Below, piece by piece: positions 24,712-34,262 of a DNA stretch of 64,000 bases. The stretch's first letter is position 1; each line of letters opens with the position of its first letter. This stretch comes from Anaerotruncus sp. MC2020. GTDB lineage: Bacteria; Bacillota; Clostridia; Oscillospirales; Ruminococcaceae. Under the pieces are notes generated by a model. It was not told where the DNA came from, did no database searches, and was given only the letters and a program-made list of their open reading frames with translations. The stretch is taken from NCBI GenBank assembly GCA_000701945.1, contig KL370840.1, positions 804,796 to 868,795 on the forward strand, in the 5' to 3' direction. The position numbers and the translations under genes are program-made.

Positions 24712-25349
24712 TCATGAAAAAGAATGCTTTTTCGTAATCCCACGCTTGTCTCCTCGACAAATGAAGCAGCAGGAGCAATCGGCGCGAGTACAGTCATATG
24801 GGTGCAGTGTCTGATACTTCTTTATGAGCTTCTTTGCACGGCTCTCGGGAAGTTCAGGATTCTCAGTAGTGTTCTTGGCAATCTTGAAGCAGGTACTGTA
24901 CGTCATATAATTGCTGAGAACGTCCAGTATGAAGCCTTCCTCAATAGCCTGACGCATACTGTATATATGGAACGGGTGGAAAGAGCCGTCGGGATAGGGC
25001 TCACCGAACATTTCAAGTGTCTGAGCCTTGGGAGTTGCGGTAAATGCAAAGAAGGACAGGTTCTTATGCTTACCGTGGGATATCATCTGCTCCACTATCT
25101 TATCGGTGCGGTCGATCTCGTCCTCGGCTTTGCCTTCTATCTCCGCATACTCACGGAGCGCCGCCTCTGTATCTGCAAGGGCTGTTTTCAGTTTTATAGC
25201 AGAACTTCCTGTCTGTGAGGAATGAGCCTCGTCAACGATAACAGCAAAGTTTCTGCCCTCGACCTTGTCCACTTCCTGATATATCACAGGGAACTTCTGC
25301 AAGGTTGTGACGATGATACGAACTCCGTCGTTGATAAGGCGGACAGATC
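24712..25349 (-). pseudogene. Internal fragment of type I restriction enzyme HsdR
   Basis: Reads about 190 residues of the SWI2/SNF2-type translocase domain: GVRIIVTTLQKFPVIYQEVD, AVIVDEAHSSQTGSSA (DEAH box) and FFAFTATPKAQTLEMFGEPY. It then continues to LPESRAKKLIKKYQTLHPY, after which the sequence becomes unrelated. The N-terminal nuclease domain and everything after the second helicase lobe are missing, and no hsdM or hsdS is nearby. The 5' break coincides with the edge of the inverted-repeat element at 25339-25442. It cannot encode a working restriction enzyme. Confidence 0.85.
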
Positions 25350-25442
25350 TGATATGAACTAAGGGACGGACCACAGGCTGCTTTCACGATGAAAGCTGCT
25401 TCGGGCACGTCCCTGTTTTCTTTATTTGACGGATCTGTCCGC
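25339..25442. repeat. 104-base element with 11-base terminal inverted repeats
   Basis: GCGGACAGATC (25339-25349) and GATCTGTCCGC (25432-25442) are exact inverted repeats bounding 104 bases. Inside, AGGGACG pairs with CGTCCCT and GCTTTC with GAAAGC, so the whole can fold as one structured hairpin. Size and ends resemble a MITE. It borders the hsdR fragment on one side and the patatin stop (25465) on the other. Confidence 0.6.
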
Positions 25443-25464
25443 AAACTCTGCGCGGCTTTTCACC

Positions 25465-26364
25465 TTATTTCCCGAGATATCCCCTCAGCTCGGCAAGTCT
25501 GCTTTTCATGTCACTGAAGCCGAGCAGATACAGCGCTCCGAGCTTATCCATGTCGCCGTCAAATCTTGTGACTGTGACAGGTCTTGACGGAGCTATCAGG
25601 AATATTTCACCCGCCAACGCCTTTTCTTCCAGCATCCCGACCATTGAGTTGAAGTTCCCGTTGGTCTTTTCCATTGAGCTGAGAAGTTCGGGGTATCTGC
25701 GGTACATGAACCTTGCGGCTCGTGAAAGTCCCGGCTCACGGCGGTATGAGAGCTCTCTCGTCCGCACAACGACGATCTTCTTCTCGCCGCTGCTTTCCGC
25801 CCACGGAAACGGTATCTTCTCCGCACAGCCTCCGTCAAGGTAAGGCACTCCGTTTATCTTCACCGGCATTGATACATACGGTACGGTTGCCGATGCCTGT
25901 ACTGCTCTTGAAAGGTTGCATCTGCCCTTTTCAAAGTATTCTACCTTGCCTGTAAGCATATTTGTTGCGGATACAGCCAGTCTGCGCGAAGGATCGGAAA
26001 GGCGCTTTCTGTCGAGCGGAAGTTCCTTGATTATCTGCTTGAACAGATATGAGAACCCTGTGATGCCGTGATCGCGGAGAAGTGCTCCTATCCCGCAGTA
26101 ATTCCAGTCATGGCGGTATGTTAGGTCGATCCTCGCTCCCCAGCCTATCTGTCCCGAGACGTATCCGATAGCTGACAGTGCTCCTGCCGAGCACCCCACG
26201 ACCGAGGTGAAATTTATATCGTTCATCATCAGGCAGTCGAGCACGCCGAGGGTATACAGTCCCTTCCAGCCGCCGCCCTCAAGCACGATGCAGCCGTTTG
26301 TAAGAGTATCTCCCGCTCTGCCCGAGGGGAGCTTGTCAAGATGTCGGTAAACCTTTCTTTCCAT
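25465..26364 (-). CDS. Patatin-like phospholipase
   Basis: A 299-residue lipid acyl hydrolase. The glycine-rich oxyanion loop LEGGGWKGLYTLGVLD, the serine elbow VVGCSAGALSA and the aspartate motif YLDGGCAEKIPF give the Ser-Asp dyad of patatins. No signal peptide, so it acts in the cytoplasm or on the inner membrane face. The ribosome binding site is modest (AAAGTGA). It follows the NSS transporter by 41 bases on the same strand and probably shares its transcript. Confidence 0.93.
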   Translation of the reverse strand: MERKVYRHLDKLPSGRAGDTLTNGCIVLEGGGWKGLYTLGVLDCLMMNDINFTSVVGCSAGALSAIGYVSGQIGWGARIDLTYRHDWNYCGIGALLRDHGITGFSYLFKQIIKELPLDRKRLSDPSRRLAVSATNMLTGKVEYFEKGRCNLSRAVQASATVPYVSMPVKINGVPYLDGGCAEKIPFPWAESSGEKKIVVVRTRELSYRREPGLSRAARFMYRRYPELLSSMEKTNGNFNSMVGMLEEKALAGEIFLIAPSRPVTVTRFDGDMDKLGALYLLGFSDMKSRLAELRGYLGK

Positions 26365-26405
26365 TATATCATCACTTTCTGTTTGGTATTATTCTTTGCA
26401 ACCGT

Positions 26406-27806
26406 TCAGATCGTTGTGATGAACGGTGTGAGCAGTATGATTATCATGCATACAGGGCATACATATTTGATCATCACTCGGAACAGCAGCTTTGCCTTGA
26501 ACTTTTTCTCGCCGTGCAGCACCTCTTCCTCGACGTAAGTCGTTTTTGCCGCATAGCCGATAAGGATGCAGGTCAGGAAGGCGAGAACAGGCATCATAAC
26601 GTTGTTTGTGATGAAATCAAAGAAATCAAGGAACTGCATACCTGCGATCTTGACGCCCGACCATGTGCTGTATCCCAGTACAGACAGCATTCCGAGAGCC
26701 AGCGTTACCGCGATAACGATAAGGCAGCTCACCACTCTGCCAAGCTTGAATTTTTCCATCACAACGGCAGTAACGGTCTCCATGAGCGATATAGACGATG
26801 TGAGAGCCGCAAGTGTGACGAGTATGAAGAAAGCTCCTCCGATGATCTCACCGGCAGGCATATTGTCAAATACAGCCGGCAGTGTCTTGAACATCAGGCT
26901 CGGACCCGCATTCAGCTTTTCGGTGCTCCCGCCCGAGAAAACAAATACAGCAGGTACGATTATGAGCCCTGCGAGGAATGCTACGAGTGTATCGAAGATC
27001 TCAACCTGTCTGACCGAATGCTCAAGCGAATCCTCTTTCCGCATATATGAGCCGTATGTTATCATAATGCCCATAGCCAGCGACATTGAGTAGAAAAGCT
27101 GTCCCATGGCTCCGACGATGGTCTTCAGAAGCTGATCGAAGGTGAAGCCCTTGAAGTTCGGGAGCACATAATATTTCAGTCCCTCAACTGCGCCGTCGAG
27201 CGTGAGAGTGTATATCGAGATACCGATGATGATGATAAGTAGCACGGGCATCAGGAACTTGCTGAGTATCTCGATGCCTTTCTGAACTCCGAGCATTACC
27301 ACGGATGCATTCAGCACGACATATATAACGAAGAATATCGTCGGTTGCATCGGGTGCGAGATGAAGTTATCGAAGAATGTGACCGAGCCGTCGCCGTAGG
27401 TCTCGGTCGCGACCGTATGTCCGTGTACGGTAATGAATTCGACCATGTATTTGGTGACCCAGCCGCCGATAACGCAGTAGTACGGAAGTATCAGCGTGGG
27501 AACAGCCGCCGCAAGAAGTCCAAGAGCCAAAAAGCGCTTGTCAACAGCTTTATATGCGCCGATAACGCTCTTGCCTGTCCTTCTTCCGATAGCTATCTCG
27601 GTTATCATGAGCGTGAAGCCGAACGTCACCGCGAAGATGATGTACACCAGCAGAAAAATTCCTCCGCCGTATTTTGCAGCGAGATAAGGGAATCTCCAGA
27701 TGTTTCCGAGTCCGACAGCAGAGCCTGCTGCGGCAAGTACGAAGCCTATCTTAGAGCCGAATCCGACTTTGTTCACTGATGAGTTTGTTTTCGTTTTTTC
27801 CGCCAT
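26406..27806 (-). CDS. Sodium-dependent transporter, NSS/SNF family
   Basis: A 466-residue polytopic membrane protein of the neurotransmitter:sodium symporter family, about 11-12 membrane segments. The signature GFVLAAAGSAVGLGNIWRFP in segment 1 holds the sodium and substrate-binding unwound helix; segment 2 starts KYGGGIFLLVY. Bacterial members import amino acids such as tryptophan, leucine or tyrosine with Na+. The substrate cannot be read. AAAGGACA stands upstream of the ATG. Confidence 0.95.
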   Translation of the reverse strand: MAEKTKTNSSVNKVGFGSKIGFVLAAAGSAVGLGNIWRFPYLAAKYGGGIFLLVYIIFAVTFGFTLMITEIAIGRRTGKSVIGAYKAVDKRFLALGLLAAAVPTLILPYYCVIGGWVTKYMVEFITVHGHTVATETYGDGSVTFFDNFISHPMQPTIFFVIYVVLNASVVMLGVQKGIEILSKFLMPVLLIIIIGISIYTLTLDGAVEGLKYYVLPNFKGFTFDQLLKTIVGAMGQLFYSMSLAMGIMITYGSYMRKEDSLEHSVRQVEIFDTLVAFLAGLIIVPAVFVFSGGSTEKLNAGPSLMFKTLPAVFDNMPAGEIIGGAFFILVTLAALTSSISLMETVTAVVMEKFKLGRVVSCLIVIAVTLALGMLSVLGYSTWSGVKIAGMQFLDFFDFITNNVMMPVLAFLTCILIGYAAKTTYVEEEVLHGEKKFKAKLLFRVMIKYVCPVCMIIILLTPFITTI

Positions 27807-27856
27807 TTTTCAATGTCCTTTCATTAATGTCAGTAATTTTTGACAGTCTATCTATC

Positions 27857-27885
27857 ATTATATCATATATTGTTTCAAATAGCAA
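27857..27885 (-). promoter_or_regulatory. Promoter of the NSS transporter-patatin pair
   Basis: On the - strand TTGCTA (27885-27880) and TATAAT (27862-27857) with a 17-base spacer. Confidence 0.7.
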
Positions 27886-27954
27886 GGGGCGGTGCGGCGG
27901 GAAACTGACGCTGCGGAAAGCTTGACACGAAACAGACTCCGCGGACACCGCGAC

Positions 27955-28187
27955 GGCGGAGTGCCGAAATACTGACCTCGCACCTCATCGAGAAGCACGG
28001 CTTCACTGACATCGACTTCCTCACCGGACTCAGGAAAATCGAGGCTTCACACGTCCGCACAGAAGGCTATATCAGGGCACTTGAATCGCACGGGATCACT
28101 CCCGACCGAAACCGTATCTTCTTCGGCGACTTCTGGCTCACCTCCGGAGAGCAGCTCGCACAGCGCTACATCAGCGGCGAGCTGCGT
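27955..28187 (+). pseudogene. Fragment of a LacI-type periplasmic-binding-like sensor domain
   Basis: About 75 residues read without a start: SAEILTSHLIEKHGFTDIDF, LTGLRKIEASHVRTEGYIRA, then LESHGITPDRNRIFFGDFW and SGEQLAQRYISGELR. This matches the ligand-binding domain of LacI-like regulators or of GGDEF proteins with such sensors. Both ends are missing. At about 28187 the frame runs directly into GH5 sequence (MPVAWSNMMEHDG), so an illegitimate junction joined two unrelated genes in frame. Confidence 0.6.
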
Positions 28188-29260
28188 ATGCCCGTCGCGT
28201 GGTCGAATATGATGGAGCACGACGGTACATACACTATCAACCCTGATTATGACGCTCGTGTTCATGAGGTCGTTGACTGGACTATCGAGAGCGGTATGTA
28301 CGCTATCATCAATATCCACTGGGACGGCGGCTGGGTGAACAAGTTCCCCGATGACAAGGACGAGAGTATGAAGCGCTATACCCGTATGTGGGAACAGATA
28401 GCCGACAGCTTCAAGGATTACAGTGACTACCTTATGTTTGAATCCCAGAATGAGGAGCTCGGCTGGGAGAGCATTTGGAACCCGTGGGCGGTACGGACGG
28501 CAAGGCTGAATCATATGCGCTCTGCAACGAGATAAATCAGAAATTTGTGGACGTAGTAAGAGGCTCAGGCGGAAACAACTCCAAGCGTCATCTGCTCATA
28601 TCGGGCTATAATACAGCTATCGACCGCACCTGTGATGATATGTTCAAAATGCCGTCTGACCCCGCGAACCGTATGGCGGTGTCCGTCCACTACTATTCGC
28701 CTGCCGGATTCGCTATCCTCGAGGAGGACGCGGACTGGGGCAAGTCTACTCCCACTTGGGGAAGCGAGCAGGACTATGCCTCGCTCAGAAGCGATATGGC
28801 AACACTCAAGTCGCACTTCACCGATAAGGGGATCCCCGTTATCATCGGCGAATACGGCTGTCCCACAAAGAATAAAGAGCCCGAATCGGTGCGCCGCTTC
28901 CTCTCATCTGTGTGCGAGGAGGCTTACAAAAACGGTCACTGCCCCATTATGTGGGCTACTCCCGGCGGACACTACAACCGCGAGACCTTCAAAATGGATG
29001 ATCAGGAGCTCCGTAAGAAGCTCTTCGAGATAGGCGGCAAGGAGTTTTCTCCGAAGCAGGCTGTCCCCGCTCCCGTTATGGGCGACGTGAACAGCAGCGG
29101 CACATTCAAGGTAGCCGACCTCGTCACAACTCAGAAATGGCTGCTCGGAAGCCCTGACGCAGCTCTCGCCGAATGGAAGAACGCCGATTATGACGGCGAC
29201 GGCAGACTCGATACCTTCGACCTCTGCCTTATGAGAAAAGATCTCCTCAATAAACAGTAA
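28188..29260 (+). pseudogene. GH5 cellulase with dockerin, 5' truncated and frameshifted
   Basis: The catalytic (beta/alpha)8 domain is present from strand 2 on: YAIINIHWDGGWVNKF, YLMFESQNEELGW (acid Glu in NE) and, after a frameshift, HYYSPAGFAILEED and PVIIGEYGCP (nucleophile Glu). A G is missing near 28485: IWNPW continues as AVRTARL to a stop at 28533 in one frame and as GGTDGKAESYALCNEIN in the other. The C-terminal dockerin is intact (GDVNSSGTFKVADLVTTQKW ... YDGDGRLDTFDLCLMRK). With no signal peptide, no first strand and a frameshift, it is not an active gene. Confidence 0.88.
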
Positions 29261-29276
29261 TATTTCCCTTTTTTCA

Positions 29277-29332
29277 GAAAAAGTCCGCACAGGTGCTGTG
29301 GCTAAGCCGCTCACAGCCCGTGCGGATTTTTC
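29277..29332. terminator. Bidirectional terminator between GH5 remnant and AGCS transporter
   Basis: GAAAAAGTCCGCAC (29277-29290) and GTGCGGATTTTTC (29320-29332) form the stem, with CTGTG/CACAG-type pairing in the long loop; A and T tracts occur on both sides. Confidence 0.8.
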
Positions 29333-29354
29333 ATTTTATATTATTCTTCAGCTG

Positions 29355-30776
29355 CTATTCTTCTACCTTGCCTGCCTTGAGCCTTGCAAGGTAGTCCTTT
29401 GTCTCGGAGGAGACAACTCCGGAGAGCAGTATTATCGCGACTACGTTCGGGATAGCCATTAGTCCGTTGAATATATCCGCAAGGTTCCATACAGCCTCTA
29501 CTGCAAGATAGGGACCGATGAATACCGCAGCGATGTATACCCATCTGTAAATGCCGGCAACATACTTGTTCACGCCTGTAAGATAGGAAAGGCAGCGCTC
29601 GGAATAGTAATTCCAGCCGAGAATAGTCGTGAATGCGAATACCGCAAGGCAGGACATAAGTATGAACGACGAGACCCTCTCGCTGAACGGCAGACCATAA
29701 TCAAATGCGTCCATCGTTATCATTACGCCCTTGAGCTCGGCTGTGTTGTGACTGCCGGACATTATTATCGCAAGTCCTGTCATCGTACATACGATGATAG
29801 TGTCTATGAATGTGCCGGTCATTGTGACGAGTCCCTGACGGACAGGCTCGTTCGTCTTTGCGGCAGCTGCTGCGATAGGCGCAGAGCCGAGACCCGCTTC
29901 ATTTGAGAATATCCCTCTCGCAACTCCGCTCTTCATCGCGTACATCATAACTGTTCCCGCAGTACCGCCTGCAACAGCCTTCGTGCTGAATGCACCCTCG
30001 ATTATCGCCGAGAGCGCTGACGGTATCTCTGTGATGTGACAGAATATGATCGTCAGACAGCAGCCTGCATATGCAACTATCATCACCGGGACGATGACCT
30101 CGGAAACTGTCGCGATACGCTTGATGCCGCCGATGACGATGAGCGCGGTGAGCAGCGTTATCAGTGCGCCGGCTATGACCGTCGTCCACGTATAATCCAT
30201 ACCGAACAGCGTTACCGTATGCTTCATTTCAGGGTCAAAAAAGGTATTCGCCGCAGATGTGATACCGTTTATCTGCGTTATCGTACCGATGCCCATTATT
30301 CCCGCAAGAAGTCCGAATACCGCAAATATCTTGCCGAGCCATTTCCATTTTTTGCCGAGACCGTTCTCGATATAATAGAAAGGTCCGCCGAGATAATTGC
30401 CGTTTTCGTCCTTTACACGGTACTTTACTGCAAGAAGTCCCTCTGCGTATTTCGTAGCCATTCCGAGAAATGCCGCAAGCTCCATCCAGAAAAGAGCTCC
30501 CGGACCTCCTGCCGCTATCGCTGTTGCTACACCGACGATATTTCCTGTTCCGACCGTCGCCGAAAGAGCCGTACACAGTGCCGCAAAGCTCGATACTTCG
30601 CCGCTTCCGTTCTCCTCGTTCTTAACCATATACTTCAGCGCAGTTCCGAGCCTTCGTACCTGAAGGAGCTTCAGTCTCGCCGTGAGCAGCACACCGCATA
30701 CCATTATAAGGATTATGAGAGAAAGTCCCCATACATAGCTGTCTGCTACGCTTATAAAATCATTGATCTTATCCAA
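29355..30776 (-). CDS. Alanine/glycine:cation symporter (AGCS family)
   Basis: A 473-residue polytopic membrane transporter. Signatures include SATVGTGNIVGVATAIAAGG, AAGGPGALFWMELAAFLGM and SNEAGLGSAPIAAAAAKT, diagnostic for the Na+/alanine symporter family that imports small neutral amino acids. TTG at 30776 is preferred to TTG at 30797 because GGAGGT sits seven bases before it and would otherwise lie inside the coding sequence. It has its own promoter. Confidence 0.95.
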   Translation of the reverse strand: MDKINDFISVADSYVWGLSLIILIMVCGVLLTARLKLLQVRRLGTALKYMVKNEENGSGEVSSFAALCTALSATVGTGNIVGVATAIAAGGPGALFWMELAAFLGMATKYAEGLLAVKYRVKDENGNYLGGPFYYIENGLGKKWKWLGKIFAVFGLLAGIMGIGTITQINGITSAANTFFDPEMKHTVTLFGMDYTWTTVIAGALITLLTALIVIGGIKRIATVSEVIVPVMIVAYAGCCLTIIFCHITEIPSALSAIIEGAFSTKAVAGGTAGTVMMYAMKSGVARGIFSNEAGLGSAPIAAAAAKTNEPVRQGLVTMTGTFIDTIIVCTMTGLAIIMSGSHNTAELKGVMITMDAFDYGLPFSERVSSFILMSCLAVFAFTTILGWNYYSERCLSYLTGVNKYVAGIYRWVYIAAVFIGPYLAVEAVWNLADIFNGLMAIPNVVAIILLSGVVSSETKDYLARLKAGKVEE

Positions 30777-30808
30777 AGATGCACCTCCGGATGTCAAACT
30801 TCGTTAAA

Positions 30809-30837
30809 ATTATATCACAAATCTCACGTATTGTCAA
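30809..30837 (-). promoter_or_regulatory. Promoter of the AGCS gene
   Basis: On the - strand TTGACA (30837-30832) and TATAAT (30814-30809) with a 17-base spacer. Confidence 0.85.
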
Positions 30838-31046
30838 TGTCTATCCGAGCAATTATTGCTCAGCGTCCTTGAAATCAAACTGCCGCTTTGCAGCGCTTCG
30901 TACTCGGAGGCGGTCTCTGCAATGACGGCAGGAACGACTCATTCGTCCTTCTCCTGCTCCGCAAGCTCATTCTCAAAAGCTGGATCTGTTCGGTATACTT
31001 CAGAGCATGGCCGCATATGATTTACAAAAAAATCAGGAGGCTCACA

Positions 31047-31232
31047 ATGAATAATAAAAACAGAATAAAGCTCATAGATTCGGGAATAACTCTGTGCTGC
31101 TGCGCCGCGGCGGTCGGAGCGGTATCGGTGATAAGCAGCATGAACAGCGGTGGGGCGGCTCCGGCAGCGCTGATGCAGGACGATGAGCTGCCAGTCATTA
31201 TCCTCGATGCAGGACACGGCGCATCAACTTAA
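31047..31232 (+). pseudogene. N-terminal stub of an N-acetylmuramoyl-L-alanine amidase
   Basis: AGGAGG precedes ATG at 31047. The 61-residue product has a charged N-terminus, one hydrophobic membrane segment and then LPVIILDAGHGAST, the first strand and zinc-binding His of Amidase_3 domains, before a stop. The remaining ~150 residues with the other zinc ligands are missing. It is the 5' remnant of a cell-wall amidase gene, cut just after the first catalytic motif. Confidence 0.7.
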
Positions 31233-31253
31233 ACGAGTTCATAACAAGCATAA

Positions 31254-31281
31254 AAATATCCGCCCGTTTGGGCGGATATTT
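31254..31281. terminator. Terminator of the LRR-dockerin gene at 31306
   Basis: AAATATCCGCCC (31254-31265) and GGGCGGATATTT (31270-31281) form a 12-base-pair stem; the - strand continues with TTATGC. Confidence 0.85.
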
Positions 31282-31305
31282 CGCTGTATGTCGTTATTCG
31301 TATAG

Positions 31306-32439
31306 TTATGAAGTCTTGCCTGTCATATACTCCTTTAGTGATGGTACATCACCCGAAGCAGTTGAAGCCATAGCATAGTACGCGAGTATCGAGGATGTAT
31401 CCTTTGCGTCGACCTTGACGTCGTTGTCCACATCAGAGACTGACCTCTGCTGCTCAGTAAGTCCGTCCTCGCTTCCGGTAGAAGCCTTAGCATAAGCAAC
31501 AAGAATCGTTGAAGCGTCCTTTGCATCGACCACGCCGTCTTCATTGACATCGCCAAGATCATAATCAATCGGAGTTGTTTCAGTCGTCGTAACCGGTTCA
31601 GTCGATGCCGAAGCTGCAGTTGTTACTGTTGCAGACGTTGTAGTGAGCGGGATAGGAGATTCACCGAGCGACTCAAAGGTTATGCCGTTAGCCTCAGCAT
31701 ACGCCTGAGCTCTCAAGCCATTATAGCCTTTAATTTTTCCGGTATATACACTATTGGCCCTGCTGTTCTCCTGAATATAACTATTTAGGATAACAGAACT
31801 GCCTATCTCACACATAGGATTATAAAAAGTGATCTCTTTTATATTTGCCTTGAACATATAACTACCAAATGTTCCGGCAGCAAATGCTCTGTATCCGACC
31901 GTTGATACACTACTTGGCAAAACAACAGAAGAAAGGCTCTGTGCAGCAACAAAAGTATTGTTTTCTATTGTTTCAAGAGTATCAGGAAAAGATATTTCAT
32001 CAATATCCGAGCATTTAAACGCAGATGCTACTATCGTCCTGACACCTGAAGGAACGCTATACGCTCCGTTCTTTCTTGGAGGAACTCGAATAAGAGTTGA
32101 CATATCCTTTGTGAACAGCACACCATCGACGCTTTTGTAATATGGATTATCCTCATCAACTGTGATATTATTCAAAAGCGAAAAACTAATGCTCATATAA
32201 TACCAATCCAAATCAGGCATACTTGAAGCTGTTAATGCTTCAGAGCCAATGCTGTTAACAGTAGCCGGAATATCAAATGTTGTTATTTCACTGCGAGTTG
32301 AGAATGCACCTGCCGCTATCTCAGTAACCGGCAAGCTGTCAATGTACTCAGGTATCTTCACATCACCAGAGATACTGCTGTCAGATCCGATGATTACAAT
32401 GTGGTCGCTGTACTCGCGATACTTTATCAACTCATACAC
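31306..32439 (-). CDS. LRR (BspA-like) dockerin protein lacking a signal peptide, probably 5' truncated
   Basis: A 377-residue frame. Residues ~20-240 are LRR_5 repeats (SGDVKIPEYIDSLPVTEIAA, VPSGVRTIVASAFKCSDIDE); a Thr-rich linker and a C-terminal dockerin follow (GDVNEDGVVDAKDASTILVAY ... VKVDAKDTSSILAYY). All relatives in this window are secreted, but here no signal peptide is encoded. The codons just before the GTG/ATG-like start still read DEYTDG in frame and then meet TGA within about 24 bases. The natural start was therefore probably lost by truncation near 32465. No ribosome binding site is evident. May be a pseudogene. Confidence 0.7.
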   Translation of the reverse strand: MYELIKYREYSDHIVIIGSDSSISGDVKIPEYIDSLPVTEIAAGAFSTRSEITTFDIPATVNSIGSEALTASSMPDLDWYYMSISFSLLNNITVDEDNPYYKSVDGVLFTKDMSTLIRVPPRKNGAYSVPSGVRTIVASAFKCSDIDEISFPDTLETIENNTFVAAQSLSSVVLPSSVSTVGYRAFAAGTFGSYMFKANIKEITFYNPMCEIGSSVILNSYIQENSRANSVYTGKIKGYNGLRAQAYAEANGITFESLGESPIPLTTTSATVTTAASASTEPVTTTETTPIDYDLGDVNEDGVVDAKDASTILVAYAKASTGSEDGLTEQQRSVSDVDNDVKVDAKDTSSILAYYAMASTASGDVPSLKEYMTGKTS

Positions 32440-32938
32440 GCCATCAGTGTATTCATCATATAGTCACATTATATATTGACAAGTGTTTAGACTTCTGATA
32501 TTATAAGAATAACGACATGATTCCAAATACGTCACACGTTGAGTGCGTAGTTTTGATGTCACGGCAGAAATCCTAAAGCGCCGATTTATCGCGGATAATT
32601 GGCATTTTGCAGTTCAGTAAACAACCAAAATAAGCACTCATTTTCTGTATGCGGGAACACGTAATATCACCTAAAGAGATACAGACAGCATTTCGGCGCA
32701 CTCGCGATATAAACAGTCTTTTTAAGCGCTCGATTTTTTGTGCTTAAAACTGCTGTTTGTAACTTTTAAGTGTGTAGAAATGCTGTCACTCGTTATGAAG
32801 TCCGAAAAATAGAGAAAAAATCGCGCTAATCAAAAATTGCGATTGAGGGATAGGGTTGAGTGCTTAGAAATGTTTTAATACTCAAAACAGCTTGAATTGT
32901 GCTTCACCCCCCAAGCAGGGAATGGAGGAAATGACATT
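32440..32938. other. Non-coding region with three short repeats
   Basis: About 500 bases without a gene. A motif (A/G)AGTG(C/T)(G/T)TAG occurs at 32541, 32768 and 32858, the last two extended to TAGAAATG. These may be regulatory sites for the gene at 32939. The region was probably the 5' part of the truncated LRR gene or an insertion; I cannot tell. Confidence 0.35.
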
Positions 32939-34228
32939 ATGGAAGAATATGGAATGAACAATAACAACAACTCAGACGGCCATGAAATGAAACAGCATTT
33001 TCAGCGTTTTGCTAAACAGCTTTCCGACTGGTACTGCAATGGCGCTATACCTGAGCTTGCCAGTCAGGACACTCGCTTTACACTGGAACTGCAAAAACAG
33101 AAACTCCAGTCACTTGGACTGGATATGCAGATTCAGATCGGGAAACCGAAAGAGAGCAGTCACGAGATCGGGGCGCTTTCCTACGGCGATAGCGTCTTTG
33201 TGAATTCCATCATCGGCGGAAGCAAGCATCTCTCCACAAATATCCGCAATTCCCAAAAGGAGATATACAGCAGTGACTCTGAGGGCGGTCTGACCGTTGT
33301 AATGCAGAATCCAAAAAAGGGCGGCGTTCCTTCTCCCGATACTGCAATGTGCTGTCCGAACTGCGGCGCATCGTCTACTCTTGGTAAGCTCGAATCAGGA
33401 TGCGAATTCTGTAATACGAAATTCCTCATGGATGAACTCTATCCGAAGGTGATGCATTTCTTCATCCAGGAAGACGGCAAAAAGCTCTTCGATACGAGGG
33501 AGATCGTAAAATATGTACTGATCTGTATCTGTCTTTTTACGATAATATCCGTCGTGTCGACGCTGTTCAAAGCCTTCACAGGTGCATTGGCGGGCGCCGA
33601 GCTTTTGATGAGCGCCGCATCCGCTATATTTGCAAGCGTGATACTCGGTGTGATGTTTGGCGTCGGTGCGTGGTTCATCGTCAACAGTTTCGCTTCGGTA
33701 AAACTGATGGGTAAGAATGCGCGCGGCGGCAGTAAAACTGTAAAGTCACTGATATTCTGCAATAAGATGCGTACGCTTGACCCCGCTTTTTCAACAGAAT
33801 ACTTCCGTGACAAGTCCATGTCTCTCCTGAAATTCATGCTCTTCAGCCCGAATCCGCAGGAATTGACCATTTGCCGCTGCGATAGTCCGATCCCCGATAA
33901 ACTTCGTGAGATCGTGGATATTACCTACTTTAATTCCGGCGTGGACAAATACAGCATCAGAGACGGTGTTTGCGATGTTTCGCTTACGTTTTATACCGAC
34001 AGCCTCCACTACCGCAGCGGAAAAGTCCTCCGCGAGTCCGACAAGATACGCCTGAGCCTGCGGAAAGTTATCAAAAAGCCAACCGATCTCGGCTTTTCTG
34101 TCATGGCTGTGACCTGCCCGTCATGCGGCGCAAGCTTCGATGCGGCTAAGGTCAAAGACTGCCCGTTCTGCGGCAGCGACTATCCCCTTGAGGAAAACGA
34201 ATGGGTCGTGACAGATATCTCTGTTTGA
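32939..34228 (+). CDS. Zinc-ribbon membrane protein of unknown function
   Basis: A 429-residue protein with two zinc ribbons flanking a membrane region. The first (~140-160) is CCPNCGASSTLGKLESGCEF followed by Cys; the second (~400-420) is CPSCGASFDAAKVKDCPFCG. Two hydrophobic segments lie between (~187-212 and ~220-250). The N-terminal ~120 residues are acidic and Asn-rich at first, then mixed. The later region SLLKFMLFSPNPQELTICRC through SLTFYTDSLHYRSGKV resembles Tim44-like or DUF-type domains, without certainty. ATG at 32939 has TGGAGG ten bases upstream. Function unknown. Confidence 0.8.
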   Translation: MEEYGMNNNNNSDGHEMKQHFQRFAKQLSDWYCNGAIPELASQDTRFTLELQKQKLQSLGLDMQIQIGKPKESSHEIGALSYGDSVFVNSIIGGSKHLSTNIRNSQKEIYSSDSEGGLTVVMQNPKKGGVPSPDTAMCCPNCGASSTLGKLESGCEFCNTKFLMDELYPKVMHFFIQEDGKKLFDTREIVKYVLICICLFTIISVVSTLFKAFTGALAGAELLMSAASAIFASVILGVMFGVGAWFIVNSFASVKLMGKNARGGSKTVKSLIFCNKMRTLDPAFSTEYFRDKSMSLLKFMLFSPNPQELTICRCDSPIPDKLREIVDITYFNSGVDKYSIRDGVCDVSLTFYTDSLHYRSGKVLRESDKIRLSLRKVIKKPTDLGFSVMAVTCPSCGASFDAAKVKDCPFCGSDYPLEENEWVVTDISV

Positions 34229-34262
34229 ATAGCTTGGTATCATTGATTTTACAAGAGGAAAA

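Noticed and set aside
30888..31046. Extra N-terminal coding upstream of the amidase stub
   Set aside because: The frame is open but the ribosome binding site at 31034 and the membrane helix fit a start at 31047.
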